Source: Sporosarcina luteola
GTDB taxonomy: Bacteria > Bacillota > Bacilli > Bacillales_A > Planococcaceae
Assembly (NCBI RefSeq): GCF_023715245.1
Contig: NZ_JAMBNV010000003.1
Location: 124,001 to 188,000 of the forward strand
Direction of reading: 5' to 3'
Length of the DNA: 64,000 bases
The notes beneath the pieces were generated by a model. It was not told the origin of the DNA. It did no database searches and worked only from the letters and a program-made list of their open reading frames with translations. Below are positions 1 through 7,414 of this stretch, one piece after another. Numbering within the stretch: the stretch's first letter is position 1; each line of letters starts with the position of its first letter. Made by a program: the position numbers and the translations under genes.

Positions 1-39
1 CTGAAGGAATGGAAACCGATTGTAAGCCATGCCGAATAG
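1..39 (+). CDS. Possible 3' end of an upstream gene
   Basis: The first 13 codons are open and end in TAG, reading LKEWKPIVSHAE. The hydrolase gene follows after about 100 bp on the same strand, so this may be the tail of the preceding member of the cluster. Too short to assign. It could equally be chance open frame. Confidence 0.3.
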   Translation: MKEWKPIVSHAE

Positions 40-137
40 GTGGAAAAGTTTCAAAGTCATGAAGTTTTTCCAATCAAACCATGCATGGTACATGGTAGAT
101 TCACCTCGGTGAAATGATCTTGAAAGGAGGCTGGCGA

Positions 138-803
138 ATGAATGGAGAGAATACGGCACTACTCTTAATTGATCTCCAAAAAGAAGGTGGTACTTCAGAT
201 GTCGTTGGAATGGAAACGATCATTAGTAAAACAGCAAGTCTGATTGAGATATGCCGTCAAAAGAAAATCCCTACCATTTACACACGGCATTTAAATAGGG
301 GAGATGCGATTGGACTTGGAAACAGGGAACCGTTGAACGAAAAAGGAGAGCCGCTCTACTACCATACCGGTACAGAGGCTATTGAAATAATGGAAGAAGT
401 GAAGCCCGAACCCGGTGATATCATCGTTGATAAGTACAGGTATAGCGGATTTCATGAATCCAGTTTGGATTTACTGTTAAAGGGTCTGAATGTAAAGCAT
501 TTACTTATTGGCGGCGTCCTCACAGATGTCTGTGTAATTTCGACAGCGATGGATGCTTACTATCGTGATTACCAGGTTAACTTGGTAAAGGATATATGCG
601 GTACAACTACTGAAGGTTCACATATGGCGGCAACGCTAATGATGGCAAACTGGATATATGACATACAAATCTTTGATGCCGATCAACTATGCAACAAACT
701 ATTGGGAGAAGAATATAGGGTCTGGGCATCTGAGGGACCTGATGAATTGCAATTTACACCGGAGACGCTACGAGATGCTTATGCGAAATTAACAGTTACT
801 TGA
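138..803 (+). CDS. Cysteine hydrolase, isochorismatase/RutB-like family
   Basis: A 221-residue alpha/beta hydrolase of the isochorismatase superfamily, which includes isochorismatases, nicotinamidases, N-carbamoylsarcosine amidases and ureidoacrylate hydrolases. The expected triad is visible: Asp12 in LLLIDLQ, Lys99 in VDKYRYSGF and the nucleophile Cys132 in GGVLTDVCV. The start is the ATG at 138, placed behind AAAGGAGG; an in-frame ATG at 114 has no ribosome binding site. It lies 47 bp before an NCS1 permease and in line with a flavin reductase, which suggests hydrolysis of an imported amide or ureide in the cytoplasm. Family is clear, substrate is inferred. Isochorismate is unlikely because no siderophore genes are nearby. 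Confidence 0.85.
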   Translation: MNGENTALLLIDLQKEGGTSDVVGMETIISKTASLIEICRQKKIPTIYTRHLNRGDAIGLGNREPLNEKGEPLYYHTGTEAIEIMEEVKPEPGDIIVDKYRYSGFHESSLDLLLKGLNVKHLLIGGVLTDVCVISTAMDAYYRDYQVNLVKDICGTTTEGSHMAATLMMANWIYDIQIFDADQLCNKLLGEEYRVWASEGPDELQFTPETLRDAYAKLTVT

Positions 804-850
804 TCGCAAGAGCTTTTTGCAACGATTTTGAATACAAAGGGGGAGAATGA

Positions 851-2296
851 TTGAAAACGGCGGAGAAAGTGGACGTGTCAAGCATTGGGGTAGATGTTAC
901 GGAGCAAGCGTACGGTGGTCAAGATGTCGTTACAGTAGAACATTACGCGACGGATGAAGTTCCAATGAGCCAAAGAAATATAGGTTTCTTTGACATGATA
1001 GCAATATGGGTTGGAGCCAACTCGAATAATGCATCCTGGTACGTTGGGGGAACGGTTGCTGGAATGGCATTTGCCGGAGCGATTACAGTCACATTAATTT
1101 CTAATCCAATCGCTTATCTCGTTCTGGCACTTGTTGGCTATATGGGCTTTAAAGTTGGAACTTCCACAATGGCATTAACAAGGCCGGCTTTTGGAATTAA
1201 GGGAAGTCTTTTGCCAACGGTGTTAAATACCATCGTTTTTTTAGGATGGGCGGTCGTTAATACGTTCATTGCCGTCATATCCATGAGTTTCATATTAAAA
1301 GGTTTATTTGGTTGGCCCGCTTATGGTGAGCCAGGTAGCGCGGGACCGATGATTCTGGGCATTGTCTTCATGAGCATTTTGAATTTAGCTGCCGTTTCAT
1401 TGGGAAGGAATTCAATTAAAATTGTCGAAAGAATTGGAATCGTGTTAGTTCTGGCTTTAGGTATTTGGATTACGGTTGTCGTGTTGAAAACACATTCAAT
1501 TGCAGACATCATGGCTTGGAAGGCACCGGCGGATGCGATTATGCCGGTTGGGAAAGCGATAGATATTATGGCTGCTTTCAGCTTAGCTTGGGTTCTAGGT
1601 ATTGCTGAGTTCACGAGGTATACAAGGTCCGCTAAAACAGCAACAGTTGCACCGCTTTTAGGAGCATGCCTTTCTCTCATGTGGTTTGCATTTATCGGCA
1701 TAATCGCTACCATTGGTGCAGCGATTACGACAGGAACATTTAATCCGGATAATTCGGATCCAAGTTCAATTGTGACGAATCTTGGACTTGGTTGGTTTGC
1801 ATTGGTGCTGATTGTTGTCGCATGTATTACAACAAATGTGGTGAATCTGATGGCCGCGGGAATTTCAATTACCAACGTAACGAAGAAAATCAAGCCGCTT
1901 CATTCCATTTGGCTTGTAACTGTATTGGCGGGGTTTGCCATGCTCATTCCACTTTACTTGGCCAGTTTCTTATATACATTTATGGGCTTCTTAGAATACA
2001 TCGGTATGGTATTGAGTGCATTGTTGGGAATTTTGGTTGCCGACTACTTCTTTGTCCAAAAGCGTTCCTATGATGTAAAGGAATTTGAGAAAGTGGGCGG
2101 GAAATACTGGTATTCAAAAGGTGTCAATATTAGAGCTGTAGCTGTCTGGGCATTCGGGGTAGTCTTTTTCTTAATGGTCCGTGACTCTATATTATTGGGG
2201 AATTCTGTAGGTGCCGTATACCCAACCATTATCGTAACGGCAATACTCTACAGCCTCGTATCTTTGCCGCGACGGAAGGTTGCAAATTTGTTGTAA
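851..2296 (+). CDS. NCS1-family permease (cytosine/purine/allantoin/thiamine type)
   Basis: A 481-residue polytopic inner-membrane protein with about 12 hydrophobic segments after a 40-residue polar N-terminus. The region MIAIWVGANSNNASWYVGG and the GTSTMALTRPAFGIKGS segment match the nucleobase:cation symporter-1 family (CodB, PucI, YxlA). The start is a TTG at 851 preceded by GGGGGAG. It sits between an isochorismatase-like hydrolase and a flavin reductase on the same strand and probably imports the substrate of that small pathway by H+ or Na+ symport. The exact ligand (pyrimidine, purine, allantoin or hydantoin) cannot be read from sequence alone. Confidence 0.88.
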   Translation: MKTAEKVDVSSIGVDVTEQAYGGQDVVTVEHYATDEVPMSQRNIGFFDMIAIWVGANSNNASWYVGGTVAGMAFAGAITVTLISNPIAYLVLALVGYMGFKVGTSTMALTRPAFGIKGSLLPTVLNTIVFLGWAVVNTFIAVISMSFILKGLFGWPAYGEPGSAGPMILGIVFMSILNLAAVSLGRNSIKIVERIGIVLVLALGIWITVVVLKTHSIADIMAWKAPADAIMPVGKAIDIMAAFSLAWVLGIAEFTRYTRSAKTATVAPLLGACLSLMWFAFIGIIATIGAAITTGTFNPDNSDPSSIVTNLGLGWFALVLIVVACITTNVVNLMAAGISITNVTKKIKPLHSIWLVTVLAGFAMLIPLYLASFLYTFMGFLEYIGMVLSALLGILVADYFFVQKRSYDVKEFEKVGGKYWYSKGVNIRAVAVWAFGVVFFLMVRDSILLGNSVGAVYPTIIVTAILYSLVSLPRRKVANLL

Positions 2297-2350
2297 GTAG
2301 AAGTAACAGTAGCAGGAGATAGCATTCTAATTAAAAAGGAGAGATCAATC

Positions 2351-2866
2351 ATGCAAAAAGCAGAAAAACAGGATTTATTCAAACAAATCATGGGGAATTA
2401 CCCAACAGGGGTGACAATTGTGACAACAACCGATGAGGACGGAAAGCCTGTCGGGTTGACAGTTAATTCATTCGCCTCTGTCTCTTTAGATCCGCTCATG
2501 CTTCTATGGTCCATTGATCACCGTGTGTCGTCACTGAAAGCGTTCACAGAGGGTGGAAAATTTGCGGTCCACGTTCTAGCAGGTGAACAACAAGAGCTTT
2601 GTAAAACGTTTGCGAGTAAAGTTGAAGATCGATTTGCTGCTTGTGAGTGGAACCTTTCCGAAAACGGCTTGCCGATTATTGACGGTGCATTCGGAGTATT
2701 TGAATGTAAGACGTTCAAAGCGATTGAGGCAGGCGATCATACCGTTTTGATTGGAGAAGTTACAGATATTCGAATTGATCAAGAGAAAGACCCGATGCTC
2801 TACCACCGAAGAGTGTTCGGACCGATTCCCGAAGAGTTTTACACGCCAAAACAACCTATCGCGTAA
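2351..2866 (+). CDS. Flavin reductase-like protein (RutF/HpaC family)
   Basis: A 171-residue protein of the FMN-binding split-barrel flavin reductase family. It carries NYPTGVTIVTTTDEDGKPVG and the GLTVNSFASVSLDPLMLLWS flavin-binding region near the N-terminus, and GEV near the C-terminus. Such proteins use NAD(P)H to supply reduced FMN to a partner monooxygenase. The start ATG follows AAAGGAGA by seven bases. A strong terminator immediately downstream closes the transcription unit. No monooxygenase is present in the window, so if the partner is genetically linked it lies upstream of base 1. Confidence 0.88.
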   Translation: MQKAEKQDLFKQIMGNYPTGVTIVTTTDEDGKPVGLTVNSFASVSLDPLMLLWSIDHRVSSLKAFTEGGKFAVHVLAGEQQELCKTFASKVEDRFAACEWNLSENGLPIIDGAFGVFECKTFKAIEAGDHTVLIGEVTDIRIDQEKDPMLYHRRVFGPIPEEFYTPKQPIA

Positions 2867-2876
2867 GTTACTACTA

Positions 2877-2918
2877 AAGAAGCCCCAATCCTTCATTTAG
2901 AAGAGGTTGGGGCTTCTT
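2877..2918 (+). terminator. Rho-independent terminator after flavin reductase gene
   Basis: Perfect 12-bp arms AAGAAGCCCCAA and TTGGGGCTTCTT around an 18-base loop, starting 11 bp after the stop codon. It ends the 138-2866 transcription unit. Confidence 0.85.
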
Positions 2919-3084
2919 ATGATAATAAGTGAACGATGTAGACGTTGACGGGGCACGTAAAGGGGTGCCTCAGTTTGGCCATGTGGCAATGGATTGGATA
3001 GCATCTGTATTAAAAATAGGCACCAGATACCCGAACAATTTCAAATTGTACAAATGCCTGATTTACTTACTAATCTACATCCAG

Positions 3085-3124
3085 CACCAACCTATCGACA
3101 AAAAACGTCGGTCATGGGTCGGTG
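3085..3124 (+). terminator. Terminator-like hairpin in the 2.9-3.3 kb gap
   Basis: CACCAACC pairs imperfectly with GGGTCGGTG, enclosing CGAC/GTCG, and is followed by a run of T. The sequence between 2919 and here has no convincing gene, so the hairpin may be left over from a deleted one. Confidence 0.4.
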
Positions 3125-3290
3125 TTTTTTCATGGTGTGCAGAAGATCTGGACCGCAAAGGACTGTCACAAAATAACCAATATAGGCAACTCCCATTTAA
3201 TACTTTCATTACGGAACGTAGGTTCTAATAACTAACTAAGTTCGTAAAATGGTTACATGTAATTAAAAAATTAATAATGTCCAAATATCC

Positions 3291-3319
3291 TTGCACCTAA
3301 TTTGCCATTGCTGTATAGT
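3291..3319 (+). promoter_or_regulatory. Sigma-A-type promoter of the DUF5058 operon
   Basis: TTGCAC at 3291 and TATAGT at 3314 are separated by exactly 17 bp. The predicted start near 3326 gives a leader of about 143 nt before the ATG at 3469. Confidence 0.65.
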
Positions 3320-3356
3320 TGTGAAATCAGAAGAGTCAAATAATAATATTTTTATT

Positions 3357-3457
3357 GGCCAAGTAGGAAACTCCAACATTGATGGAGACGAATACTTGGC
3401 CTACTATATAAAAATGTTTGATTGCATTCTAGATATGGAATCAGACAATCTAGGAAG
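3357..3457 (+). ncRNA. Structured 5' leader, riboswitch candidate
   Basis: Two helices are visible in the leader. The first is a 9-bp stem (GGCCAAGTA at 3357, TACTTGGCC at 3393) that encloses a purine-rich internal loop (GGAAA and ACGAA) and a second 5-bp stem CTCCA/TGGAG with a 7-base loop. The second helix pairs TTCTAGAT (3427) with ATCTAGGAA (3448) and covers part of the AGGAAGGGG ribosome binding site. An aptamer-like domain followed by a Shine-Dalgarno-masking hairpin is the layout of a translational riboswitch. I do not recognise it as a known class. Confidence 0.5.
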
Positions 3458-3468
3458 GGGAATTGCAA

Positions 3469-4182
3469 ATGCCGGGAAATGTAATGAATATCGCTAGCAG
3501 CAATATCGTCTGGATCGTTGCTTTCTTCGTAATGGGTGTCGTGATTTTTCAAGCAATCATGTTCATGAACATTGCTAAAAAAGCTGCCCCTGATGCAGGA
3601 TTAACGCCTACGGAGGTCTCAAGAGCGATAAGGACAGGTTTTATTAGCTCACTTGGCCCTTCATTTGGGATTGCCATTGTCATCGTTTCGTTAATCGCAC
3701 TCCTTGGTCCGCCTATTACAATGATGCGAATCGGAATTATCGGATCCGCGGCAACAGAAACGGCGGCTGCTCATATTGGTGCGAAAGCTTTCGGCGTTGA
3801 GCTAGGGGGCGCTGGATTTAATGAAAAAGCCTTTGCGACAGTCGTTTGGACGATGTGTTTAGGTGGGATGGGCTGGCTTCTCGTCACATTTCTTTTCACA
3901 AAATCCCTTGGAAAAGCGGAGAAAGCAATTCGTAGGAAAAACCCAAAAGCGGTGGCAAGTATTTCCTTGGCGGCAATGCTTGGGGCATTCGGATATTTAG
4001 CAAGCGAACAAATGCTTAAAGGGTTGGGCTTTTTCTTCGCAGGAATCGCCTCACTCGGAATCATGATTGTCTGTATGTCGATTGCCGAAAAGAAAAATAT
4101 AAGTTGGCTGCGAGAATGGTCACTTGGAATTTCAATGGTTTGTGGAATGATTGTCGGAACGATGGTCATTGCTCTTACCTAG
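3469..4182 (+). CDS. DUF5058 family membrane protein
   Basis: A 237-residue integral membrane protein with about six to seven hydrophobic segments. The N-terminal segment SNIVWIVAFFVMGVVIFQAIMF is followed by an amphipathic LTPTEVSRAIRTGFISSLGP stretch and a small-residue-rich MRIGIIGSAATETAAAHIGA segment, as in DUF5058 proteins. The start is the ATG at 3469, eight bases after AGGAAGGGG; an in-frame TTG at 3463 is too close. A second membrane gene and an M20 hydrolase follow in tight order, so the pair probably forms a transporter for the hydrolase substrate. The transport role is inference. Confidence 0.75.
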   Translation: MPGNVMNIASSNIVWIVAFFVMGVVIFQAIMFMNIAKKAAPDAGLTPTEVSRAIRTGFISSLGPSFGIAIVIVSLIALLGPPITMMRIGIIGSAATETAAAHIGAKAFGVELGGAGFNEKAFATVVWTMCLGGMGWLLVTFLFTKSLGKAEKAIRRKNPKAVASISLAAMLGAFGYLASEQMLKGLGFFFAGIASLGIMIVCMSIAEKKNISWLREWSLGISMVCGMIVGTMVIALT

Positions 4183-4215
4183 AAAATTACTTTGTATAGT
4201 TAAGGAGGAATGAAA

Positions 4216-4932
4216 ATGAGCATGAGTCAAGAGGTTGTTCGTACAGCTAACAAAGCAAAATCCGAGCCTGCTAGTAGTTCAATGACGAGGTTTCATGAAC
4301 AGTCCCACTTTTGGGGTCGCTTAACGATTTTATTAGTAATGATTGCATCAGTAGGATTACCGATGTACTTGTCGTTCGTACTCGGTGCACACCCGGGATG
4401 GGGAGCGATTTTTGCCGGACTCCTAGGTTATGCAGCGTTTATCGGGGTGTTGTGGATTGTTGAACCTGTAACGTACTTCCCGATTCTCGGGATAGGCGGA
4501 ACGTATATCGCCTTTTTATCGGGAAATATTGCGAATCTATGTGTACCTTGCTCATCGGCTGCCCAAAAGGCTGTCGGTGCTGAACTTGGAACGCAAAAAG
4601 CTGAAATAGCTGGCGTGCTCGGTATTGCCCTCGCTTCATTAACGAATACGATCGTCATTATTTTAACTGTTTTGGGAGGAACATTTATCGTCAACTTAAT
4701 CCCTGAGTCTATCCAAGCGTCGTTTGTATTCGTCCTGCCTGCTATTTTCGGTGCAGTGTTAGGTCAATTTGCCTTTAGTAAGCCTAAGTACGGCGTCATG
4801 GCGGTACTACTCGGGATCGGGGTCTTTTTCTCGCCAATCCCATCATTAATTAAAATTGCTTCTTGTGTTGCGATTTCAATCGCTGTCATTTATAACGTGG
4901 AAAAAGCGAAGGATAAGAAGGCTCACGGGTAA
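4216..4932 (+). CDS. Membrane protein partner of the DUF5058 protein
   Basis: A 238-residue membrane protein with a polar 35-residue N-terminus and about seven hydrophobic segments, rich in Gly and Ala. The segment GNIANLCVPCSSAAQKAVGA with its CVPC pair is distinctive. The start ATG at 4216 lies seven bases after TAAGGAGGA; the ATG at 4210 is too close. It begins 33 bp after the DUF5058 gene and ends 15 bp before the M20 hydrolase, so all three are co-transcribed. I do not recognise a characterised family. The conserved pairing suggests a two-component permease. Confidence 0.7.
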   Translation: MSMSQEVVRTANKAKSEPASSSMTRFHEQSHFWGRLTILLVMIASVGLPMYLSFVLGAHPGWGAIFAGLLGYAAFIGVLWIVEPVTYFPILGIGGTYIAFLSGNIANLCVPCSSAAQKAVGAELGTQKAEIAGVLGIALASLTNTIVIILTVLGGTFIVNLIPESIQASFVFVLPAIFGAVLGQFAFSKPKYGVMAVLLGIGVFFSPIPSLIKIASCVAISIAVIYNVEKAKDKKAHG

Positions 4933-4947
4933 GGGGGAAAATGATAA

Positions 4948-6210
4948 ATGGTGAATACGAGTCTACAAAAACTAACAATCAACCAAAAACGATTGCAAGA
5001 ACATATTGATAAGCTCGCCAAAATTGGAAAGTTTGGTGAAACTGGCGTATGTCGATTGGCTTTGTCAAAGGAATATAAAGAAGGAATTGGACTTGTGAAG
5101 CGGTGGATGGAACAAGCCGGCTTACAAACGAGAGTCGATGACTTCGGGAATTTAATTGGCCGACTGGAAGGGAAAAATCCGGATACGCCCATTTTGATGC
5201 TTGGCTCACACATTGACTCACAGCCTTCCGGTGGACGATTTGACGGTCCAATCGGTGTTCTGGGCGGATTGGAAGTTGTCCAAACGATGCAGGAAAACAA
5301 TATTCAGCCTGAAATGCCAATCGGAATTATGGCTTTTTGCGATGAAGAGGGCTTCCGTTTTAATAAAGGATTATTCGGATCCAGGGGAATTACCGGCCAA
5401 TTAGATGAAGGTGAACTTGAACGTTCGGATAAAGACGGGGTGACAAGGCGAGAAGCGTTACGTGAGTTTGGGGCTGATCCCGATAAGCTCACTGCTTCAG
5501 AATATCCAAAAGGATCGATTGATACGTATATTGAATTGCATATTGAACAAGGCCCTGTGTTAGAGGAAGCAAATGCTCCCGTAGGAATCGTTACAGGAAT
5601 CTCGGGGCCTCTCTGGCTAACCGTAGAACTGACTGGGTCCGCGGGCCATGCCGGTACCGTTCCAATGAAGTTGCGGAAAGACGCATTAGTTGGTGCAGCT
5701 GAAATAATTTCCGGATTGAAAGGTATCGTAACGCAAGATCAAGATGCCCCGACTGTCGGCACAGTTGGCAACTTAACCATATATCCGAACGCGAGAGCAA
5801 TTGTGCCGGATAGGGTGATCTTTACGATCGATTTACGAGATAGTAACTTGGACAGACGCAACCGATATGAAGCACAATTACGTGATTACATTGACAAAAC
5901 CGCCCAAGAAAATGGTCTGAAGTATACGATATACGAAGATACGAATATCTCTCCAGAGCCATGCAGTGAAGATATTTTAGACGTTATGCGTGAAGAGAGT
6001 AAAGCGATGGGTCTGGAAGTCGTTCCGGAACTAACGAGCGGGGCGTTCCACGATGCGCTCTCCATGGCACAAGACTGTAAAATTGCAATGATTTTTGTAC
6101 GATCTAAAGATGGCATCAGTCATGATCCAGCGGAATTTTCAACCTATGAAGATATTGCTGCCGGGACTGAGTTATTGTATAAAACAACGGTCAGACTAGC
6201 GACTACATAA
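4948..6210 (+). CDS. M20 family Zn-dependent hydrolase (allantoate / N-carbamoyl-L-amino acid amidohydrolase type)
   Basis: A 420-residue cytoplasmic amidase of the hydantoinase/carbamoylase branch of peptidase family M20. Di-metal ligands are recognisable in LGSHIDSQPSGGRFDGPIGV, in the CDEEGFRFNKGLFGSRGITG block, in ELHIEQGPVLE and in the final GISHDPAEF His. The dimerisation-domain motif GSAGHAGTVPM is intact. Length is normal for the family (about 410-420). It hydrolyses an N-carbamoyl or ureido group, as in allantoate or N-carbamoyl amino acids, releasing ammonia. The start ATG follows AAGGGGG. Downstream of the membrane pair, it is probably the catabolic enzyme for the imported compound. 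Confidence 0.88.
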   Translation: MVNTSLQKLTINQKRLQEHIDKLAKIGKFGETGVCRLALSKEYKEGIGLVKRWMEQAGLQTRVDDFGNLIGRLEGKNPDTPILMLGSHIDSQPSGGRFDGPIGVLGGLEVVQTMQENNIQPEMPIGIMAFCDEEGFRFNKGLFGSRGITGQLDEGELERSDKDGVTRREALREFGADPDKLTASEYPKGSIDTYIELHIEQGPVLEEANAPVGIVTGISGPLWLTVELTGSAGHAGTVPMKLRKDALVGAAEIISGLKGIVTQDQDAPTVGTVGNLTIYPNARAIVPDRVIFTIDLRDSNLDRRNRYEAQLRDYIDKTAQENGLKYTIYEDTNISPEPCSEDILDVMREESKAMGLEVVPELTSGAFHDALSMAQDCKIAMIFVRSKDGISHDPAEFSTYEDIAAGTELLYKTTVRLATT

Positions 6211-6220
6211 AAGAACAATG

Positions 6221-6280
6221 GCACATTATCTCGGCTACCTGTTTTACTCAGGGAAATCCGAAATAATGTGCTTTCTTTGT
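6221..6280. terminator. Bidirectional terminator between convergent genes
   Basis: GCACATTAT and ATAATGTGC form a 9-bp stem extended by TCGG/CCGA, followed on the plus strand by TTTCTTTGTTT and on the minus strand by a T-rich stretch. It serves the M20 gene and the convergent small gene ending at 6310. Confidence 0.75.
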
Positions 6281-6309
6281 TTACTTCAAAGTTGCATCGG
6301 TACGTGAAA

Positions 6310-6573
6310 TCATTTTTCCAAACTGAGATATCTCTTGAGAGGAAGCCTGCTGCTATTATAGTCAATCCACTTTTCCAACTCTCTTTCGACAGCCCTGTTT
6401 TGCCACTCAAACCAAACCTCTGAACATTCACCGCAATGGCTTTCCACTCCACTATTATTATGGGAATCTCTGTAGGTGAAAAAGGTGGTTTTGCGACAGA
6501 TATAGCAAAATACTTTTTTATCCTCATAATATTTATGTACCAAGAGAATCAACTCCTCAACTTTTATACCCAT
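6310..6573 (-). CDS. Small zinc-ribbon-like hypothetical protein
   Basis: An 87-residue protein with two Cys pairs, FCYICRK near residue 22 and HCGECSE near residue 47, spaced as in a treble-clef or zinc-ribbon fold. It then has a charged helix WFEWQNRAVERELEKWIDY. No hydrophobic segment is present, so it is cytoplasmic. The ribosome binding site is weak (GGAAAG close to the ATG). Antisense and convergent to the operon upstream. The Cys pattern argues for a real gene although I recognise no named family. Confidence 0.5.
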   Translation of the reverse strand: MGIKVEELILLVHKYYEDKKVFCYICRKTTFFTYRDSHNNSGVESHCGECSEVWFEWQNRAVERELEKWIDYNSSRLPLKRYLSLEK

Positions 6574-6664
6574 TCTTTCCAGTTCTACTTTATTTCATAC
6601 GAAAACAGAAAGTGGGGCTTGTATTTGTTCGTTGTGACAGACTATTTATTATATAGAAATATAA

Positions 6665-6693
6665 TTGACAAATTGAAAACATTGTTCTATTCT
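6665..6693 (+). promoter_or_regulatory. Sigma-A promoter of the GntR/CoA-transferase/TRAP operon
   Basis: Consensus TTGACA at 6665, 17-bp spacer, then TATTCT at 6688. The predicted start is near 6700, within the operator described next. Confidence 0.65.
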
Positions 6694-6699
6694 GACTTT

Positions 6700-6714
6700 A
6701 GTATACCGTATACT
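6700..6714. promoter_or_regulatory. Palindromic operator, probably bound by the adjacent GntR regulator
   Basis: AGTATAC-C-GTATACT is a perfect 7-bp inverted repeat around one base. It overlaps the predicted transcription start and lies 25 bp before the regulator's ATG. FadR-subfamily operators are commonly short palindromes of this kind, so negative autoregulation relieved by the pathway substrate is likely. Confidence 0.6.
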
Positions 6715-6739
6715 GTCGACGAGAATTGAGGTGGACAAA

Positions 6740-7399
6740 ATGTCGCAGTTCGTAGTGAAGAAAACGACTTTGAAGGAACAAGTCTATGACTATTTGAAAA
6801 ACGGAATCATCATGGGGGAAATCGCTCCGGGCGAGCGGCTGATCGAAGAGAAAATCTCTGAGACGTTGAAAGTGAGCCGCAGCCCGATCCGTGAAGCTGT
6901 CAGGATGCTAGAGAAGGACGGATTGTTGGACGTGCATGCAACTGGCGGAGTGACTGTGGCCAATCCATCGACGGAAGATTATCGGAATCTTTACGAAATC
7001 AGGGTGGAAATGGAATCGCTCGCAGCTTATTATGCCGCGCAACGCAGAAGCCGGGACGAGATTACATTAATGGAATCCTATGTAGAAACCATGAGAAAAG
7101 AAGCCGATGCCAACAATCTGAAAGGGTTGCTGGAAGTGAATTTCAAGTTTCATGAATCGATTGTCTATGCTAGTCGAAATCCATTCCTCGAAACGATGAC
7201 ACTGCAATTACGGGGGGTGAACAGCTTTTACAGAAAGGCGATTTTGGAAAAGAATCCAGGATATGCGCAAGAAGCACACGATGATCACGAAAAAATCTAT
7301 CAGGCGATTGTTGAACAGGACCAGAATAAAGCTAGGGAATTAATGAGGCAGCATATCGAACATGATTATCAATCATTCATGATAATGGCCGCTAAGTAG
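6740..7399 (+). CDS. GntR family transcriptional regulator, FCD (FadR) subfamily
   Basis: A 219-residue regulator. The N-terminal winged helix spans roughly residues 8-75 with the signature GERLIEEKISETLKVSRSPIREA and a wing ending at DVHATGGVTVANPS. The C-terminal all-helical FCD ligand-binding domain contains the metal/ligand motifs EIRVEMES, FHESIVYAS and HDDHEKIYQAI. The start is the ATG at 6740 behind GAGGTG; a GTG at 6731 lies inside that site. It heads the operon for a CoA-transferase, HMG-CoA lyase and TRAP transporter and probably represses it in the absence of substrate. Confidence 0.9.
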   Translation: MSQFVVKKTTLKEQVYDYLKNGIIMGEIAPGERLIEEKISETLKVSRSPIREAVRMLEKDGLLDVHATGGVTVANPSTEDYRNLYEIRVEMESLAAYYAAQRRSRDEITLMESYVETMRKEADANNLKGLLEVNFKFHESIVYASRNPFLETMTLQLRGVNSFYRKAILEKNPGYAQEAHDDHEKIYQAIVEQDQNKARELMRQHIEHDYQSFMIMAAK

Positions 7400-7414
7400 G
7401 GGGGAAATCCAACC

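Noticed and set aside
2929..3228. Open frames of 60-99 codons in the gap after the flavin reductase
   Set aside because: No ribosome binding site, odd composition, and the frame crosses a terminator-like hairpin. At most a remnant.
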